From Argonema antarcticum A004/B2 (GTDB lineage Bacteria > Cyanobacteriota > Cyanobacteriia > Cyanobacteriales > Aerosakkonemataceae), in assembly GCF_023333585.1 (NCBI RefSeq), contig NZ_JAIQZN010000060.1:1-37698 (forward strand): DNA of 37,698 nt, written 5' to 3'. The first letter of the stretch is position 1. Each line of letters starts with the position of its first letter. Below the pieces are notes generated by a model. The model was not told the origin of the DNA. It searched no databases and was given only the letters and a program-made list of their open reading frames with translations. This document shows positions 8,609 through 16,399 of the stretch, piece after piece. The position numbers and the translations under genes were made by a program.

Positions 8609-8639
8609 GATTTGGTGTGACATCTTCCATCACCAAATC
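8609..8639. repeat. Perfect 9-bp stem-loop
   Basis: GATTTGGTG (8609-8617) pairs with CACCAAATC (8631-8639) around a 13-base loop. No T-run follows on the plus strand, so it is not an obvious terminator. Confidence 0.5.
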
Positions 8640-8736
8640 AAAGATTATAGCGTGGACTTTTGGCCTTATACAGCAACAGCCAAGGCGGTTAGGGCATTCT
8701 TAATTCCTGAAACCCTTGATAATAAAGCTTTCTTAC

Positions 8737-8764
8737 CCTAGCCTCTAGCCCCTAGTCCCTAGCT
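8737..8764 (+). repeat. Heptameric tandem repeat (CCTAGYC-type), four units
   Basis: Four consecutive 7-mers: CCTAGCC, TCTAGCC, CCTAGTC, CCTAGCT. This is a short tandemly repeated repetitive (STRR) type sequence as known from cyanobacteria. Confidence 0.65.
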
Positions 8765-8824
8765 ATACCTTCCACTTGACTGCCGTCAACCCTGACATTC
8801 TCTGGCATCAACCAGACTCCTCAG

Positions 8825-9043
8825 TCAGTTAAGTGACTTACTGCTCATGTGTTTGATAGCTATTAACTCGCGGGACTCTTGCTTAACATAGCCGGACATG
8901 GCTGCTTGCTGCAACGTCAAAAAGGCATTCAGGTCTTCTAAATCGTACTTGCTGCTTAGAAGCTGTCGCAGTTCATTTTCGGCTTCAACGGTTAGATAAC
9001 CAGTTTCTATAGCTTGTTGGACCACATCTCGGATCAGAATCAT
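8825..9043 (-). CDS. Small conserved-looking cyanobacterial protein, function unknown
   Basis: A 72-residue acidic, helical protein beginning MILIRDVVQQAIETGYLT and continuing through LRQLLSSKYDLEDLNAFLTLQQAAM. The wording resembles small hypothetical proteins I associate with cyanobacterial genomes, but I cannot name a family. I chose the ATG at 9043; the frame can be extended ten codons to a TTG at 9073, which lacks support. No membrane segment or catalytic motif. It stands alone on the minus strand, divergent from lepB. Confidence 0.6.
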   Translation of the reverse strand: MILIRDVVQQAIETGYLTVEAENELRQLLSSKYDLEDLNAFLTLQQAAMSGYVKQESRELIAIKHMSSKSLN

Positions 9044-9426
9044 ACTTAGTTTTCTCAAATCGGTGACTGACAAAAGTAAGTATGAGACTTTTCGGTAAAC
9101 AGCCTATTGACGCGACTCTCTGCGATCCTGTGATGTTTTTTTGACTAGCCCGTGACAGCTATATAAGTCTTACGTGATCGATCGAGTTATCGGTTGTGAC
9201 GCGGATCAGTCGATCGTCTCTCCCGGAAGTAATGATATAGCAAAGTGCAACGGAAGCCGTACAAACACAGTGCCAGCATTGCTTTGAGCGTCTAATACTG
9301 TCCTAACTTATCTGACTCTGGGCATTTAGAAGCCGATCGCTCCTGCGATTGTGAGAAACTAATTTAGGACTTACGCAGAAACCCGGTAAGTCCTGTATTT
9401 GTTCTCCGTATTCCTTGATACCTTCT
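9044..9426. other. Divergent spacer between the small gene and lepB
   Basis: About 380 bp without a gene; it presumably holds two divergent promoters. It contains several GATCGATCG/CGATCG sites and, near lepB, the hairpin at 9366-9394. No factor-binding site was recognised. Confidence 0.4.
9366..9394. repeat. Hairpin of the AGGACTTACGCA-type repeat
   Basis: AGGACTTAC (9366-9374) and GTAAGTCCT (9386-9394) form a perfect 9-bp stem with an 11-base loop, 33 bp before the lepB ATG. The word TAGGACTTACGCA is a frequently dispersed intergenic string in filamentous cyanobacteria (from memory). It could sit in the lepB 5' leader. Confidence 0.55.
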
Positions 9427-10002
9427 ATGGACTATAACGAAAAGGATTTGGCAGGTTATCCTCTCTGGTTGCGGGTATGGCGTCAAGTGAGGGAAAATCT
9501 CCTAATCCTGGTCATCGCCCTTACCTTGGCTCTTTTGCTTCGGACTTTTGTGGCAGAACCCCGCTACATTCCCTCTGATTCTATGCTGCCGACCTTACAA
9601 GTGGGCGATCGCTTGATAGTCGATAAGGTTAGTTACCGTTTTCGCCCCCCCACAACGGGCGATATAGTCGTCTTCGATCCGCCGCCACAGTTGCAAATTC
9701 AGGGATATGCGAAAGATCAAGCATTTATCAAAAGGGTAATCGGCGAACCGGGCCAACTCGTGAGCATTACTAATGGCAAAGTCTATCTCTCTAGCAAACC
9801 TCTACAGGAAAGCTACATTGCCGAACCTCCCGCCTATAAGTGGGGCCCGCAAGCAGTTCCGTCAGGCCAACTTTTTGTGATGGGAGACAACCGCAACAAC
9901 AGCAATGATTCTCATATGTGGGGTTTTTTACCGAAACAAAACATCATTGGTCGTGCTTGCTTTCGATTTTGGCCGATCGATCGCATTGGCCTTCTAAAAT
10001 AG
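9427..10002 (+). CDS. lepB: Signal peptidase I
   Basis: A membrane-bound serine peptidase of 191 residues that removes signal peptides from exported proteins. One N-terminal transmembrane segment (about 23-43), then the catalytic Ser52 in IPSDSMLPTL and the general base Lys102 in FIKRVIGEPGQ, followed by the conserved VMGDNRNNSNDS box near residues 151-162. Length fits single-TM cyanobacterial LepB. The frame opens at a TTG four codons earlier (9415); I prefer the ATG at 9427, which starts the hydrophilic cytosolic N-terminus MDYNEKD. No strong Shine-Dalgarno is visible. Confidence 0.95.
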   Translation: MDYNEKDLAGYPLWLRVWRQVRENLLILVIALTLALLLRTFVAEPRYIPSDSMLPTLQVGDRLIVDKVSYRFRPPTTGDIVVFDPPPQLQIQGYAKDQAFIKRVIGEPGQLVSITNGKVYLSSKPLQESYIAEPPAYKWGPQAVPSGQLFVMGDNRNNSNDSHMWGFLPKQNIIGRACFRFWPIDRIGLLK

Positions 10003-10081
10003 TTGGGAAGTGTCAGTTTTGAGTTTTGGATAAACAACTCTAAGTAGGTGGGCATAATTAAACGTAAAACTGCGGGCCCTT

Positions 10082-10114
10082 AGAAACCCGGTTTCTTGGA
10101 GAAACCGGGTTTCT
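10082..10114. repeat. Palindromic AGAAACCCGGTTTCT repeat, full copy
   Basis: AGAAACCCGGTTTCT (10082-10096), TGG, then AGAAACCGGGTTTCT (10100-10114): a perfect 15-bp inverted repeat. It may also end lepB transcripts, though no T-run follows. A direct half copy with the same 10-base tail (GGGTGTTTAG) lies at 10218-10246. Confidence 0.75.
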
Positions 10115-10128
10115 GGGTGTTTAGATTC

Positions 10129-10196
10129 GTAGGTTGGGTTGAGACAAGCGAAACCCACCCAATACTTTGGGTTTCGCTTCCCTCAACCCAACCTAC
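10129..10196. repeat. Nested inverted repeat GTAGGTTGGGTTGAG...CTCAACCCAACCTAC
   Basis: Outer arms of 15 bp (10129-10143 and 10182-10196) and inner arms GCGAAACCCA/TGGGTTTCGC (10148-10157, 10168-10177). A MITE-like hairpin; a related shorter version (CTTTGTTGGGTT...AACCCAACAAAG) is at 30429-30461. Confidence 0.75.
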
Positions 10197-10217
10197 TAAA
10201 AAATGGCGAAGGTATTG

Positions 10218-10246
10218 TTGGAGAAACCGGGTTTCTGGGTGTTTAG
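10218..10246. repeat. Second, partial copy of the AAACCGGGTTTCT repeat
   Basis: TTGGAGAAACCGGGTTTCT plus GGGTGTTTAG repeats 10096-10124 exactly, so the outer GTAGGTTGGG element looks inserted between two copies. Confidence 0.7.
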
Positions 10247-10265
10247 TTTATTTATGTTCACCTAC

Positions 10266-10847
10266 TTAAGAAAAGCGCAAGTAGTGCATCAACTGACCGA
10301 TCGTGTCTGCCGAAAGAGATAATCTTAGTTGCAAATCCGCCAAATCTCGGTAATAACCGCCATTTTCGCGATTTTGGACGATCGACTGCGCCAGAAAAGA
10401 ATCGATCGCCGCAATTGTACTCAGCATTTCTATTGAGGCTGTATTCGGGTTAATCTGCTGGGGGGTAAAGACGCTTTCCGGGTCGTAATAACAAAATCTG
10501 AGTACCGGATCGAGGGGTTTTAGTCGCTCTATCGGCCAGCTAAGCGCCGCTGCAACGTCCTCCAGACAATGAAACTCCACCCCAGAGCGAGAAAGAGAAA
10601 CGAGCGATCGGGCCTGATGAATTGACAATCCGGGCAATCTCAGCCAATCATCTACAGTCGCCCGATTCGGGTCAATTTTGATACCCAACGAGGCTGCGAT
10701 CGCAATTTCCTCAACTGATTGCAGCCGATAATACGGGTCATTGAGAATTCGCGCCCGGATTAACTGCTGCTGCGGATTTACCGACGTTTTGAGCAACGTC
10801 TTTCCCAGCTGAAGACGCACCGAGATTAGCCAGTTACTAATAGCCAT
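10266..10847 (-). CDS. ComEA-like helix-hairpin-helix protein
   Basis: 193 residues with two helix-hairpin-helix DNA-binding type modules: one around residues 58-85 (IDPNRATVDDWLRLPGLS...ARSLV) and one around 131-160 (INPNTASIEMLSTIAAIDSFLAQSIV), followed by a GGYYRDLADLQ segment. The pattern INPNTAS.E.L..I.......A..I...R..GG is that of ComEA/PulK HhH domains. There is no signal peptide or membrane anchor, unlike secreted ComEA, so a cytosolic DNA-binding role is possible. It starts 11 bp downstream of the stop of the TM2 gene on the same strand, which suggests one operon. Confidence 0.75.
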   Translation of the reverse strand: MAISNWLISVRLQLGKTLLKTSVNPQQQLIRARILNDPYYRLQSVEEIAIAASLGIKIDPNRATVDDWLRLPGLSIHQARSLVSLSRSGVEFHCLEDVAAALSWPIERLKPLDPVLRFCYYDPESVFTPQQINPNTASIEMLSTIAAIDSFLAQSIVQNRENGGYYRDLADLQLRLSLSADTIGQLMHYLRFS

Positions 10848-10858
10848 ATTTAAACCAT

Positions 10859-11227
10859 TTAGTCAAGTAGCTTGCGGCGTTTTTGCTCGAATTCGTACTC
10901 AGAAATCAAACCCTCTTGGCGCAGCTGTTCCAGTTGGCGCAAAGCCTCTGCCATCGCCGCCACCTGGGAGGGGTCAACAGAGGATTGTACCGTCACTGGC
11001 GAATTTAGATTGAAATTGCGATCGAAATCATCTGGATCTTGGACTAAATACCAAAACCCTTCAATAGCACTAGCCACATGGGGAATTGGAGTCCACGATA
11101 ACAGTAAATACAGAATACCCCACACAGGCTGTCCCAAATAAAACTTGTGGAGTCCTGAAACAGGTATAACTGCCCCACTAAAAGCCAAAATCGCCGCCAC
11201 TCTTCGACCTTTCGGCTTACTCAACAT
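10859..11227 (-). CDS. TM2 domain protein with C-terminal SHOCT motif
   Basis: 122 residues. A TM2 domain (about 5-65) has two transmembrane helices joined by a short turn and the typical G.HKFYLG.P..GILYLL...G/A.EGF.YL pattern. The C-terminal 30 residues (about 92-122) form a SHOCT motif (LEQLRQEGLISEYEFEQKRRKLL), a short oligomerisation helix pair. I chose the ATG at 11227 because AGAGG lies 7 bp before it; the open frame extends 12 codons further to 11263. Function unknown; TM2 proteins are inner membrane proteins. It lies upstream of the HhH gene in a probable two-gene operon. Confidence 0.8.
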   Translation of the reverse strand: MLSKPKGRRVAAILAFSGAVIPVSGLHKFYLGQPVWGILYLLLSWTPIPHVASAIEGFWYLVQDPDDFDRNFNLNSPVTVQSSVDPSQVAAMAEALRQLEQLRQEGLISEYEFEQKRRKLLD

Positions 11228-11450
11228 AGTGTCGCCTCTAGAACCTGTCGTCTTCTTATACAATATTAATCTCTGCTGCCTGAGTGGAGTGCGATCGATT
11301 ACGAGTGGGGAATGGGTGCTGGAACCCGATGGGCAGAGGAACGGATTACCGAAGCAAATTTTTGGAAAGATAATAACAGACTGGACTAGAATTGTACCAG
11401 ATACAACTGTATTCCCCCTGAATGCAAACCTTCGATTGAATGGAAGCGCA

Positions 11451-11774
11451 ATGGGATTTTTTGACTCTGAGATTGTTCAGCAAGAACTAAAGCAACTGGC
11501 TGAGGATTATCAATCCCTCATCCAACTAGGCAATAACTACGGCAAATTTGACCGCGAAGGCAAAAAGCTGTTCATCGAGCAATGGGAAGGCATTATGGAG
11601 CGCTACCGTATTTTTATGAAGCGCTTTGAGCTTTCTGAGGATTTTATGGCTCAAATGACAATACAGCAACTTAGAACTCAGCTGGGTCAATTTGGCATTA
11701 CGCCTCAGCAAATGTTTGACCAAATGAATTTAACCCTAGAGCGAATGAAAGCTGAACTGGAAAAGCAACCTTAG
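11451..11774 (+). CDS. DUF1825 family protein
   Basis: A 107-residue, highly helical protein matching the cyanobacterial DUF1825 family: it starts MGFFDSEIVQQELKQLAEDY, then YGKFDREGKKLFIEQ, YRIFMKRFELSEDFMAQMT and a C-terminal helix with Q.GITPQQMFDQMNLTLERMK. The start ATG is preceded by GGAAG at 5 bp spacing; the frame is open for 100 more codons upstream, but that part is antisense to the TM2 gene and its promoter and does not look like protein. Function unknown. It is convergent with the penicillin-binding protein gene. Confidence 0.9.
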   Translation: MGFFDSEIVQQELKQLAEDYQSLIQLGNNYGKFDREGKKLFIEQWEGIMERYRIFMKRFELSEDFMAQMTIQQLRTQLGQFGITPQQMFDQMNLTLERMKAELEKQP

Positions 11775-11776
11775 CC

Positions 11777-11864
11777 GATTTTAGATTTTAGACGATCGGG
11801 CGGCGAGTCAGTTTCTCAAAACTTTTGGCTACTTACCAGCTTCCTCAATCTAAAATCTAAAATC
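11777..11864. repeat. Inverted pair of GATTTTAGATTTTAGA heptamer repeats between convergent genes
   Basis: GATTTTAGATTTTAGA (11777-11792) and its perfect reverse complement (11849-11864) flank a 56-base loop exactly between the stops of the two convergent genes. The arms are two units of the heptamer ATCTAAA; the same 16-mer recurs at 24101-24117. It could act as a weak bidirectional terminator. Confidence 0.65.
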
Positions 11865-11884
11865 CTTGCATCTAAAATTGGTTA

Positions 11885-13801
11885 CTAACTAGGGCGCTTA
11901 AATTGGGAAGCCGATGGAAAGTATTCGACTGGTACGCCATCTAACGCTTTTAGCATAAAATTGCGCCAAATTGGTGCTGCATACTGACCGCCTGTCACAC
12001 CAGAGGCTAAACGTCTGTTATCATCTCTACCTATCCAAATCGCGACAGACAGTTGCGGTACATAACCGACAAACCAAACATCTTTTTCTGAAGACGTTGT
12101 ACCCGTTTTGCCAGCGGCTGGACGACCTATCTGAGCCGCTTTCCCAGTTCCGCTAGTAACCGCAGATTGCAGCACGCTAGTGATGGAAGCAGCCGCCCAA
12201 GCATCGAGAACCAGTTTGGGTTTGGGCGTATTATCTAGCAAAACGTTGCCGCTAGAATCAGTTACTTGAACAATCAACGTAGTATCGGATTGCCAACCCA
12301 TACTAGCGAAGGTGGCATAAGCGCTGGAAATTTCTAAAGGCGACAGACCGCTAGCACCCAGCGGTAAAGAAATCACTGGTTCCATCGGACTTTTAATCCC
12401 AAGAGTCCGGCAAACTTCAATCACCTTATCCAAACCCACAGCGCGTCCCATCTTAATAGCCGGAACGTTGCGCGATACTTGAAGTGCCGATCGAATACTC
12501 ATGGCACCGCCAAAAGTATTATCGTAGTTTCTGGGAGAGTAGCCACCAGCACTGCCATCGCGATAACGAACAGGAGTATCGTAGACAGTAGAAGACGGCG
12601 TATATTTGCCGCTAGCAAAAGCCGCGTAATAAACAAACGGCTTAAAAGCAGATCCGGGCTGACGGCGGGCTTGAGTCGCTCTATTATACTCGCTCTTGCT
12701 GTAATCGGAACCGCCCACTATTGCCTTGATAAAATGGGTGCGGGGATCGACAGCAGCCAGGGCTAGTTGCGTACCCCAGAGTCCGCGACGCTGTAGTCTG
12801 GCGTGTTCCCGACCGATAAACTCTTCCGCCATTTGTTGGAACTTGAGGTCGATGGTTGTTTGAACTCGCATCCCACCTTTTTCCACCGTTGCGCGGCCAA
12901 AGCGTTGAATTAGCTCCTGTTTGACGGCATCGGTGACATAAGGAAGAACACTTTTCTGAAACGAAATTGGTTTGCCTAGTTTGAGCGTTTGCTTGCGAGC
13001 TGCGGCTTCTTCTTCGGGCGTAATCCAATTGAGATCCCTCATGCGAGCCAAAACCAGTGCCTGTCGCTGTTTCGCCAGCTTATAGTTCAGAAAAGGACTG
13101 TAATCTTCGGGAGCCTGAATCAAACCGGCCATCATCGCCCCTTCCGCCAGGTTTAAATCAGAAGCGTGCTTGCCAAAATAGCTCTCGGCAGCAGTTTCCA
13201 CACCATAGTTGTTATGCCCCCAGTAGACTTGATTGAGGTACAGCTCCAAAATCTGGTCTTTGGGGAGGATTTGTTCCAAGCGGATTGCCATCACCGCTTC
13301 TGCTACTTTGCGACTAAAAGCTTTTTTGTGAGACAAAAATATATTTTTGACCAACTGCATGGTCACCGTCGAACCGCCTTCTACCACCGAGCCCTTCTCC
13401 CAGTTGGCTCTGAGGGCGCGACCAACGCTGCTGGGGTTAATGCCGTGGTGGAGGTAGAAGTGGCTATCTTCTATAGCCATCACCGCCCGCTTGAGTTCTG
13501 GAGAAATTTTGTTGAGCGGGACAACTTCGCGATTTACTTCCCCGTGGACACTGGAAAGCAATTTACCCTTGATGTCGTAGATGTGACTTGTTTCTGAGGG
13601 AGTGTAGGAACGCAGAACTCTCACATCCGGGAGGTTGCGGAAGCTAATCGCTAGGCCCACCAGTCCCCCAGCTACAATGGAACTGGTTAGCATAGTAAAG
13701 CCTAGAAGAGTTCCGCCAGTTACCTTAGCAACCGTCTGAAGAAACTGAAAACCAGGTGGAATAGTGCCGGATGGCTTTTGTCGGAGTGTGTTGGACGACA
13801 C
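11885..13801 (-). CDS. Class A penicillin-binding protein (GT51 transglycosylase / transpeptidase)
   Basis: A bifunctional peptidoglycan synthase of 638 residues anchored by one N-terminal transmembrane helix (about 30-55). The GT51 domain has catalytic Glu111 in the MAIEDSHFYLHHGI motif, then EGGSTVTMQLVKN and the RK..E...A...E motif. The transpeptidase domain has the SXXK tetrad at Ser384-Lys387 (PGSAFKPFVY), the SXN triad in VSRNVPA, and Lys565 of the KTG box in AGKTGTTSS. All catalytic residues are intact. The length fits cyanobacterial PBP1a-type proteins, with no OB or extra C-terminal domain. It is divergent from tyrS across a 438-bp spacer. Confidence 0.95.
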   Translation of the reverse strand: MSSNTLRQKPSGTIPPGFQFLQTVAKVTGGTLLGFTMLTSSIVAGGLVGLAISFRNLPDVRVLRSYTPSETSHIYDIKGKLLSSVHGEVNREVVPLNKISPELKRAVMAIEDSHFYLHHGINPSSVGRALRANWEKGSVVEGGSTVTMQLVKNIFLSHKKAFSRKVAEAVMAIRLEQILPKDQILELYLNQVYWGHNNYGVETAAESYFGKHASDLNLAEGAMMAGLIQAPEDYSPFLNYKLAKQRQALVLARMRDLNWITPEEEAAARKQTLKLGKPISFQKSVLPYVTDAVKQELIQRFGRATVEKGGMRVQTTIDLKFQQMAEEFIGREHARLQRRGLWGTQLALAAVDPRTHFIKAIVGGSDYSKSEYNRATQARRQPGSAFKPFVYYAAFASGKYTPSSTVYDTPVRYRDGSAGGYSPRNYDNTFGGAMSIRSALQVSRNVPAIKMGRAVGLDKVIEVCRTLGIKSPMEPVISLPLGASGLSPLEISSAYATFASMGWQSDTTLIVQVTDSSGNVLLDNTPKPKLVLDAWAAASITSVLQSAVTSGTGKAAQIGRPAAGKTGTTSSEKDVWFVGYVPQLSVAIWIGRDDNRRLASGVTGGQYAAPIWRNFMLKALDGVPVEYFPSASQFKRPS

Positions 13802-14239
13802 GGCGATTTAACTTCCTCAACGAAAACAGACTGAACAAAATGGAGGGCGACTGGGTGAGTCCTTTGATTGTTATATTCAAACTATTTGTCACGGTGACAG
13901 GAAGATTCTAGGGTCAAGATGGGTTTAACAAGCTAGTGCCACTACGCGGAAGTCACTCATTCACTCATTCACTCAGTCAAAAATACTTTAATTCTAAGGC
14001 ATTTAACTACTTCTGAACTGGTGGGTTATTTCTGGGGCGCGGCGCTAGTCTGTGGGTCAAGCTTTGTCGTTAAACCTGTCCTGCCAAGAGATTCGGAGAG
14101 TTGACTGCTTCTGGCAAACTATAGCGCCTGTAAAATTGTTTCATCTACCCTTGGAAATACACTGACAATAGTGCTACTGCATAAATAACAACTGACAAAT
14201 GACTGTTTAATAGCGAACTAAACTGGACATCGGCAAAGT
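13802..14239. other. Divergent promoter region between the PBP gene and tyrS
   Basis: 438 bp without a gene. It contains a 13-bp palindrome TGTCACGGTGACA (13887-13899), a possible operator for the divergent PBP gene, and a short tandem repeat of TCACTCAT (about 13951-13976). No tRNA, T-box or other RNA element was found upstream of tyrS. Several small GC-rich inverted pieces (GGCGCGGCGC at about 14035) have no assignable role. Confidence 0.45.
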
Positions 14240-15469
14240 ATGGCATCCTATCAATCACCTAGTATTACCCAAAGTCTCGCCCGAATGTACCGTGGCGTCA
14301 GTGAAATTTTTCCAAATCTGACAGATTCTAAAAATCCTCATGAGAATTTGGTTGAACGGTTAGATCAGACAGATCGGCCTTTGCGGGTCAAGTTGGGTAT
14401 TGACCCGACTGGTGCAGATATCCACTTAGGTCATAGTATCCCAGTCCGAAAGCTTCGGGCGTTTCAGGATGCCGGTCATACAGCTGTCCTCATCATTGGT
14501 GATTTTACCGCTCGGATCGGCGATCCAACAGGTAAATCTGAAGCCCGTCAGCAGCTGACACCTGAACAAGTGGCACAGAATGCTCAAACTTATCTCGACC
14601 AAGTGCGTCCTATTCTAGATTTTGACACGCCGGGACGTCTGGAAATTCGCTATAACTCGGAGTGGCTTTCCAAGTTGGATTTGGGACAGATTCTGGATCT
14701 TTTGTCTACGATGACTGTGGGACAGATGCTGGCGAAGGAGGGGTTTGCGCTGCGCTTTGAGAAGGAAAACCCGATTTATTTGCACGAGTTCCTCTATCCG
14801 TTGATGCAGGGTTATGATTCTGTGGCGATCGCAGCTGATGTAGAGTTGGGAGGAACTGACCAGAAGTTTAATCTGGCGGTGGGACGAGATCTGCAACGAC
14901 ATTTTGGTCTATCGCCTCAGTTTGGGATGCTGATGCCGATTTTGATCGGGACTGATGGCGTGCAGAAAATGTCGAAGTCTCTAGGCAATTATGTGGGTTT
15001 ATCGTTCGATGCGCTGACGATGTACCAAAAGTTGCGACAAACGCCAGATAATTTGGTGGAGCAGTATTTTGAATTGCTGACGGATAGACCTCTGGATATA
15101 CTGCCAAAAGATCCGCGCGATCGACAAATCCTTCTCGCTTTGGATATCGTCGCTCAGTATCATGGTAAGGAAGCTGCCGAAAAAGCCAAAGAGGATGCCC
15201 AGAGTATAACTCGCGGCAACACAGAACAGGCTGAAGCAGTTCCACAGTTTTCCCTTTCTAATGTGGAGTTTCCCGCTAAGTTGTTCTATCTTGTCAGTGC
15301 TAGCGGACTGTGCAAAAGTAGTTCAGAAGCTCGAAAGCAGATTCAAGGCGGGGGTGTGCGACTTGATGGCGAAAAGGTTACTGATGTAAATCTCTGCTTC
15401 GATTCTCCCACAGACTTAGACGGACGGGTTTTACAAGTTGGGAAAAATAAGTTTGTCCGCTTGGTTTAA
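14240..15469 (+). CDS. tyrS: Tyrosine--tRNA ligase
   Basis: A class I aminoacyl-tRNA synthetase of 409 residues that charges tRNA-Tyr. The HIGH-type motif HLGH is at 62-65, the KMSKS loop at 243-247 ([10 protein letters not shown]), and a C-terminal S4-like RNA-binding domain spans about 345-409 ([19 protein letters not shown]). Presence of KMSKS in full rather than KFGKT, and the HLGHS signature, place it with the TyrZ-type branch. Followed on the same strand by pyrF after a spacer made only of heptamer repeats, so the two may be co-transcribed. Confidence 0.96.
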   Translation: MASYQSPSITQSLARMYRGVSEIFPNLTDSKNPHENLVERLDQTDRPLRVKLGIDPTGADIHLGHSIPVRKLRAFQDAGHTAVLIIGDFTARIGDPTGKSEARQQLTPEQVAQNAQTYLDQVRPILDFDTPGRLEIRYNSEWLSKLDLGQILDLLSTMTVGQMLAKEGFALRFEKENPIYLHEFLYPLMQGYDSVAIAADVELGGTDQKFNLAVGRDLQRHFGLSPQFGMLMPILIGTDGVQKMSKSLGNYVGLSFDALTMYQKLRQTPDNLVEQYFELLTDRPLDILPKDPRDRQILLALDIVAQYHGKEAAEKAKEDAQSITRGNTEQAEAVPQFSLSNVEFPAKLFYLVSASGLCKSSSEARKQIQGGGVRLDGEKVTDVNLCFDSPTDLDGRVLQVGKNKFVRLV

Positions 15470-15470
15470 T

Positions 15471-15526
15471 CGCCAATCGCCAATCGTCAATCGTCAATCG
15501 CCAATCGTCAATCGCCAAACTCCAAT
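15471..15526 (+). repeat. Heptameric tandem repeat CGYCAAT, eight units
   Basis: Eight 7-mers (CGCCAAT, CGCCAAT, CGTCAAT, CGTCAAT, CGCCAAT, CGTCAAT, CGCCAAA, CTCCAAT) fill the whole gap between the tyrS stop and the pyrF start; the last unit overlaps the first two bases of the pyrF ATG. STRR-type sequence. The repeat keeps the frame open, so an upstream start for pyrF in the repeat is possible but unlikely. Confidence 0.85.
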
Positions 15527-16229
15527 GACCGATCGCAAAATTATTGTCCCTCTGGATGTACCAACTGAAGAAGATGCGATCGCACTGATCGAAAAACTGC
15601 CCCAGGTCACTTTCTGGAAAGTTGGCTTAGAATTATTTGTCAGCACTGGTTCTGGAATTCTGACAACGCTAAAACAGCGGCAAAAACGGATTTTCCTAGA
15701 CCTCAAATTTCACGATATTCCCAACACCGTCGGCGGTGCTTGCCGTGCTGCTGGTAGGTATGGCGTCGATTTAATTACCATCCACGCTACCGCCGGTCGT
15801 AAGGCACTACAGGCGGCTCAAACTGCTGTACAAGAAGGAGCCGAAGCTGCTGGGTATCCACCACCCAAATTAATAGCCATTACCGTACTCACCAGCCTGA
15901 ACTCGCGTGATTTAGCTTTTGACCTCAAAATTCCCTTGGAACTGCCAGAATACGCCCTACAGATGGCGCTGCTAGCCAAAGAAGCAGGTTTGGATGGAGC
16001 AGTTTGTTCGCCCCAAGAAGCATCGCAATTGCGACAGGTATGCGGGGATGAATTTCTCCTCGTCTGTCCGGGAGTGCGACCCAAGTGGGCCGAAGCTGGG
16101 GATCAAAAGCGAAATCTCACCCCAGCGGAAGCTATTAAAGCTGGCGCTGATTATCTGGTGATCGGTCGCCCCATCACTGCTGCACCCGATCCAGTTGCTG
16201 CTTTTGAACGAATTTGCGATGAATTATGA
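15525..16229 (+). CDS. pyrF: Orotidine 5'-phosphate decarboxylase
   Basis: The last step of UMP synthesis, OMP to UMP. A TIM barrel of 234 residues with the catalytic tetrad visible: Asp11 (VPLDVPT), Lys32 (WKVGLEL), and Asp59/Lys61/Asp64 in [12 protein letters not shown]. The phosphate-gripping C-terminal motif is [12 protein letters not shown] chose the ATG at 15525 ([11 protein letters not shown]); the open frame continues upstream only through the heptamer repeat and the tyrS end. There is no Shine-Dalgarno because the 5' region is repeat DNA. Confidence 0.95.
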   Translation: MTDRKIIVPLDVPTEEDAIALIEKLPQVTFWKVGLELFVSTGSGILTTLKQRQKRIFLDLKFHDIPNTVGGACRAAGRYGVDLITIHATAGRKALQAAQTAVQEGAEAAGYPPPKLIAITVLTSLNSRDLAFDLKIPLELPEYALQMALLAKEAGLDGAVCSPQEASQLRQVCGDEFLLVCPGVRPKWAEAGDQKRNLTPAEAIKAGADYLVIGRPITAAPDPVAAFERICDEL

Positions 16230-16241
16230 AAGTCAAAAGTT

Positions 16242-16399
16242 ATATCATGTCCGTTAGCATTGTTAGTGTAAGAGTGATATCGTCAAATTGTTTGTTGTCA
16301 TCGATGGTTCAATTTTTACCACAGATAAAGACAGATAAACACAGATGAACACAGATTAAGATGGGAAATTTTTTAGGCAACCGATGCCTGACATGATAT
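16242..16399 (+). mobile_element. 158-bp MITE, copy 1
   Basis: Terminal inverted repeats ATATCATGTCCG (16242) and, at the other end, the complement of GACATGATAT (16390-16399). The inside holds TTGTCATCGA, TTTTTACCACAGAT and three tandem ACAGAT(A/G)AA-like units. The reverse complement of 30473-30630 matches it throughout and is the same length, so this is a dispersed non-autonomous element. No coding capacity. Confidence 0.8.

Larger units (their letters stand above)
8319..8824. other. Spacer of 506 bp with small repeats and no clear gene
   Basis: Contents seen: on the minus strand a GGGTAGTTCAC string followed by GAAAGAACCCCGCCC (8341-8372), which resembles sequences found at ends of cyanobacterial IS200/IS605 elements and shares GAACCCCGCCC with the left end of the element at position 91; a 14-codon ORF at 8531-8575 with a strong upstream AGGAGCGAGGAG; a perfect 9-bp hairpin at 8609-8639; and a heptameric repeat at 8737-8764. 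Nothing else is recognisable. It may be the scar of lost mobile DNA. Confidence 0.5.

Noticed and set aside
11145-11450. Upstream extension of the DUF1825 gene by about 100 codons
   Set aside because: It is antisense to the TM2 gene and its promoter, and the DUF1825 family starts at MGFFDSEI.
12479-13597. Plus-strand ORFs of 95 and 143 codons within the PBP region
   Set aside because: They lie opposite conserved transglycosylase/transpeptidase coding sequence and have no family resemblance.
13802-14239. T-box or tRNA upstream of tyrS
   Set aside because: No T-box consensus or cloverleaf was found; cyanobacteria generally lack T-box control of tyrS.
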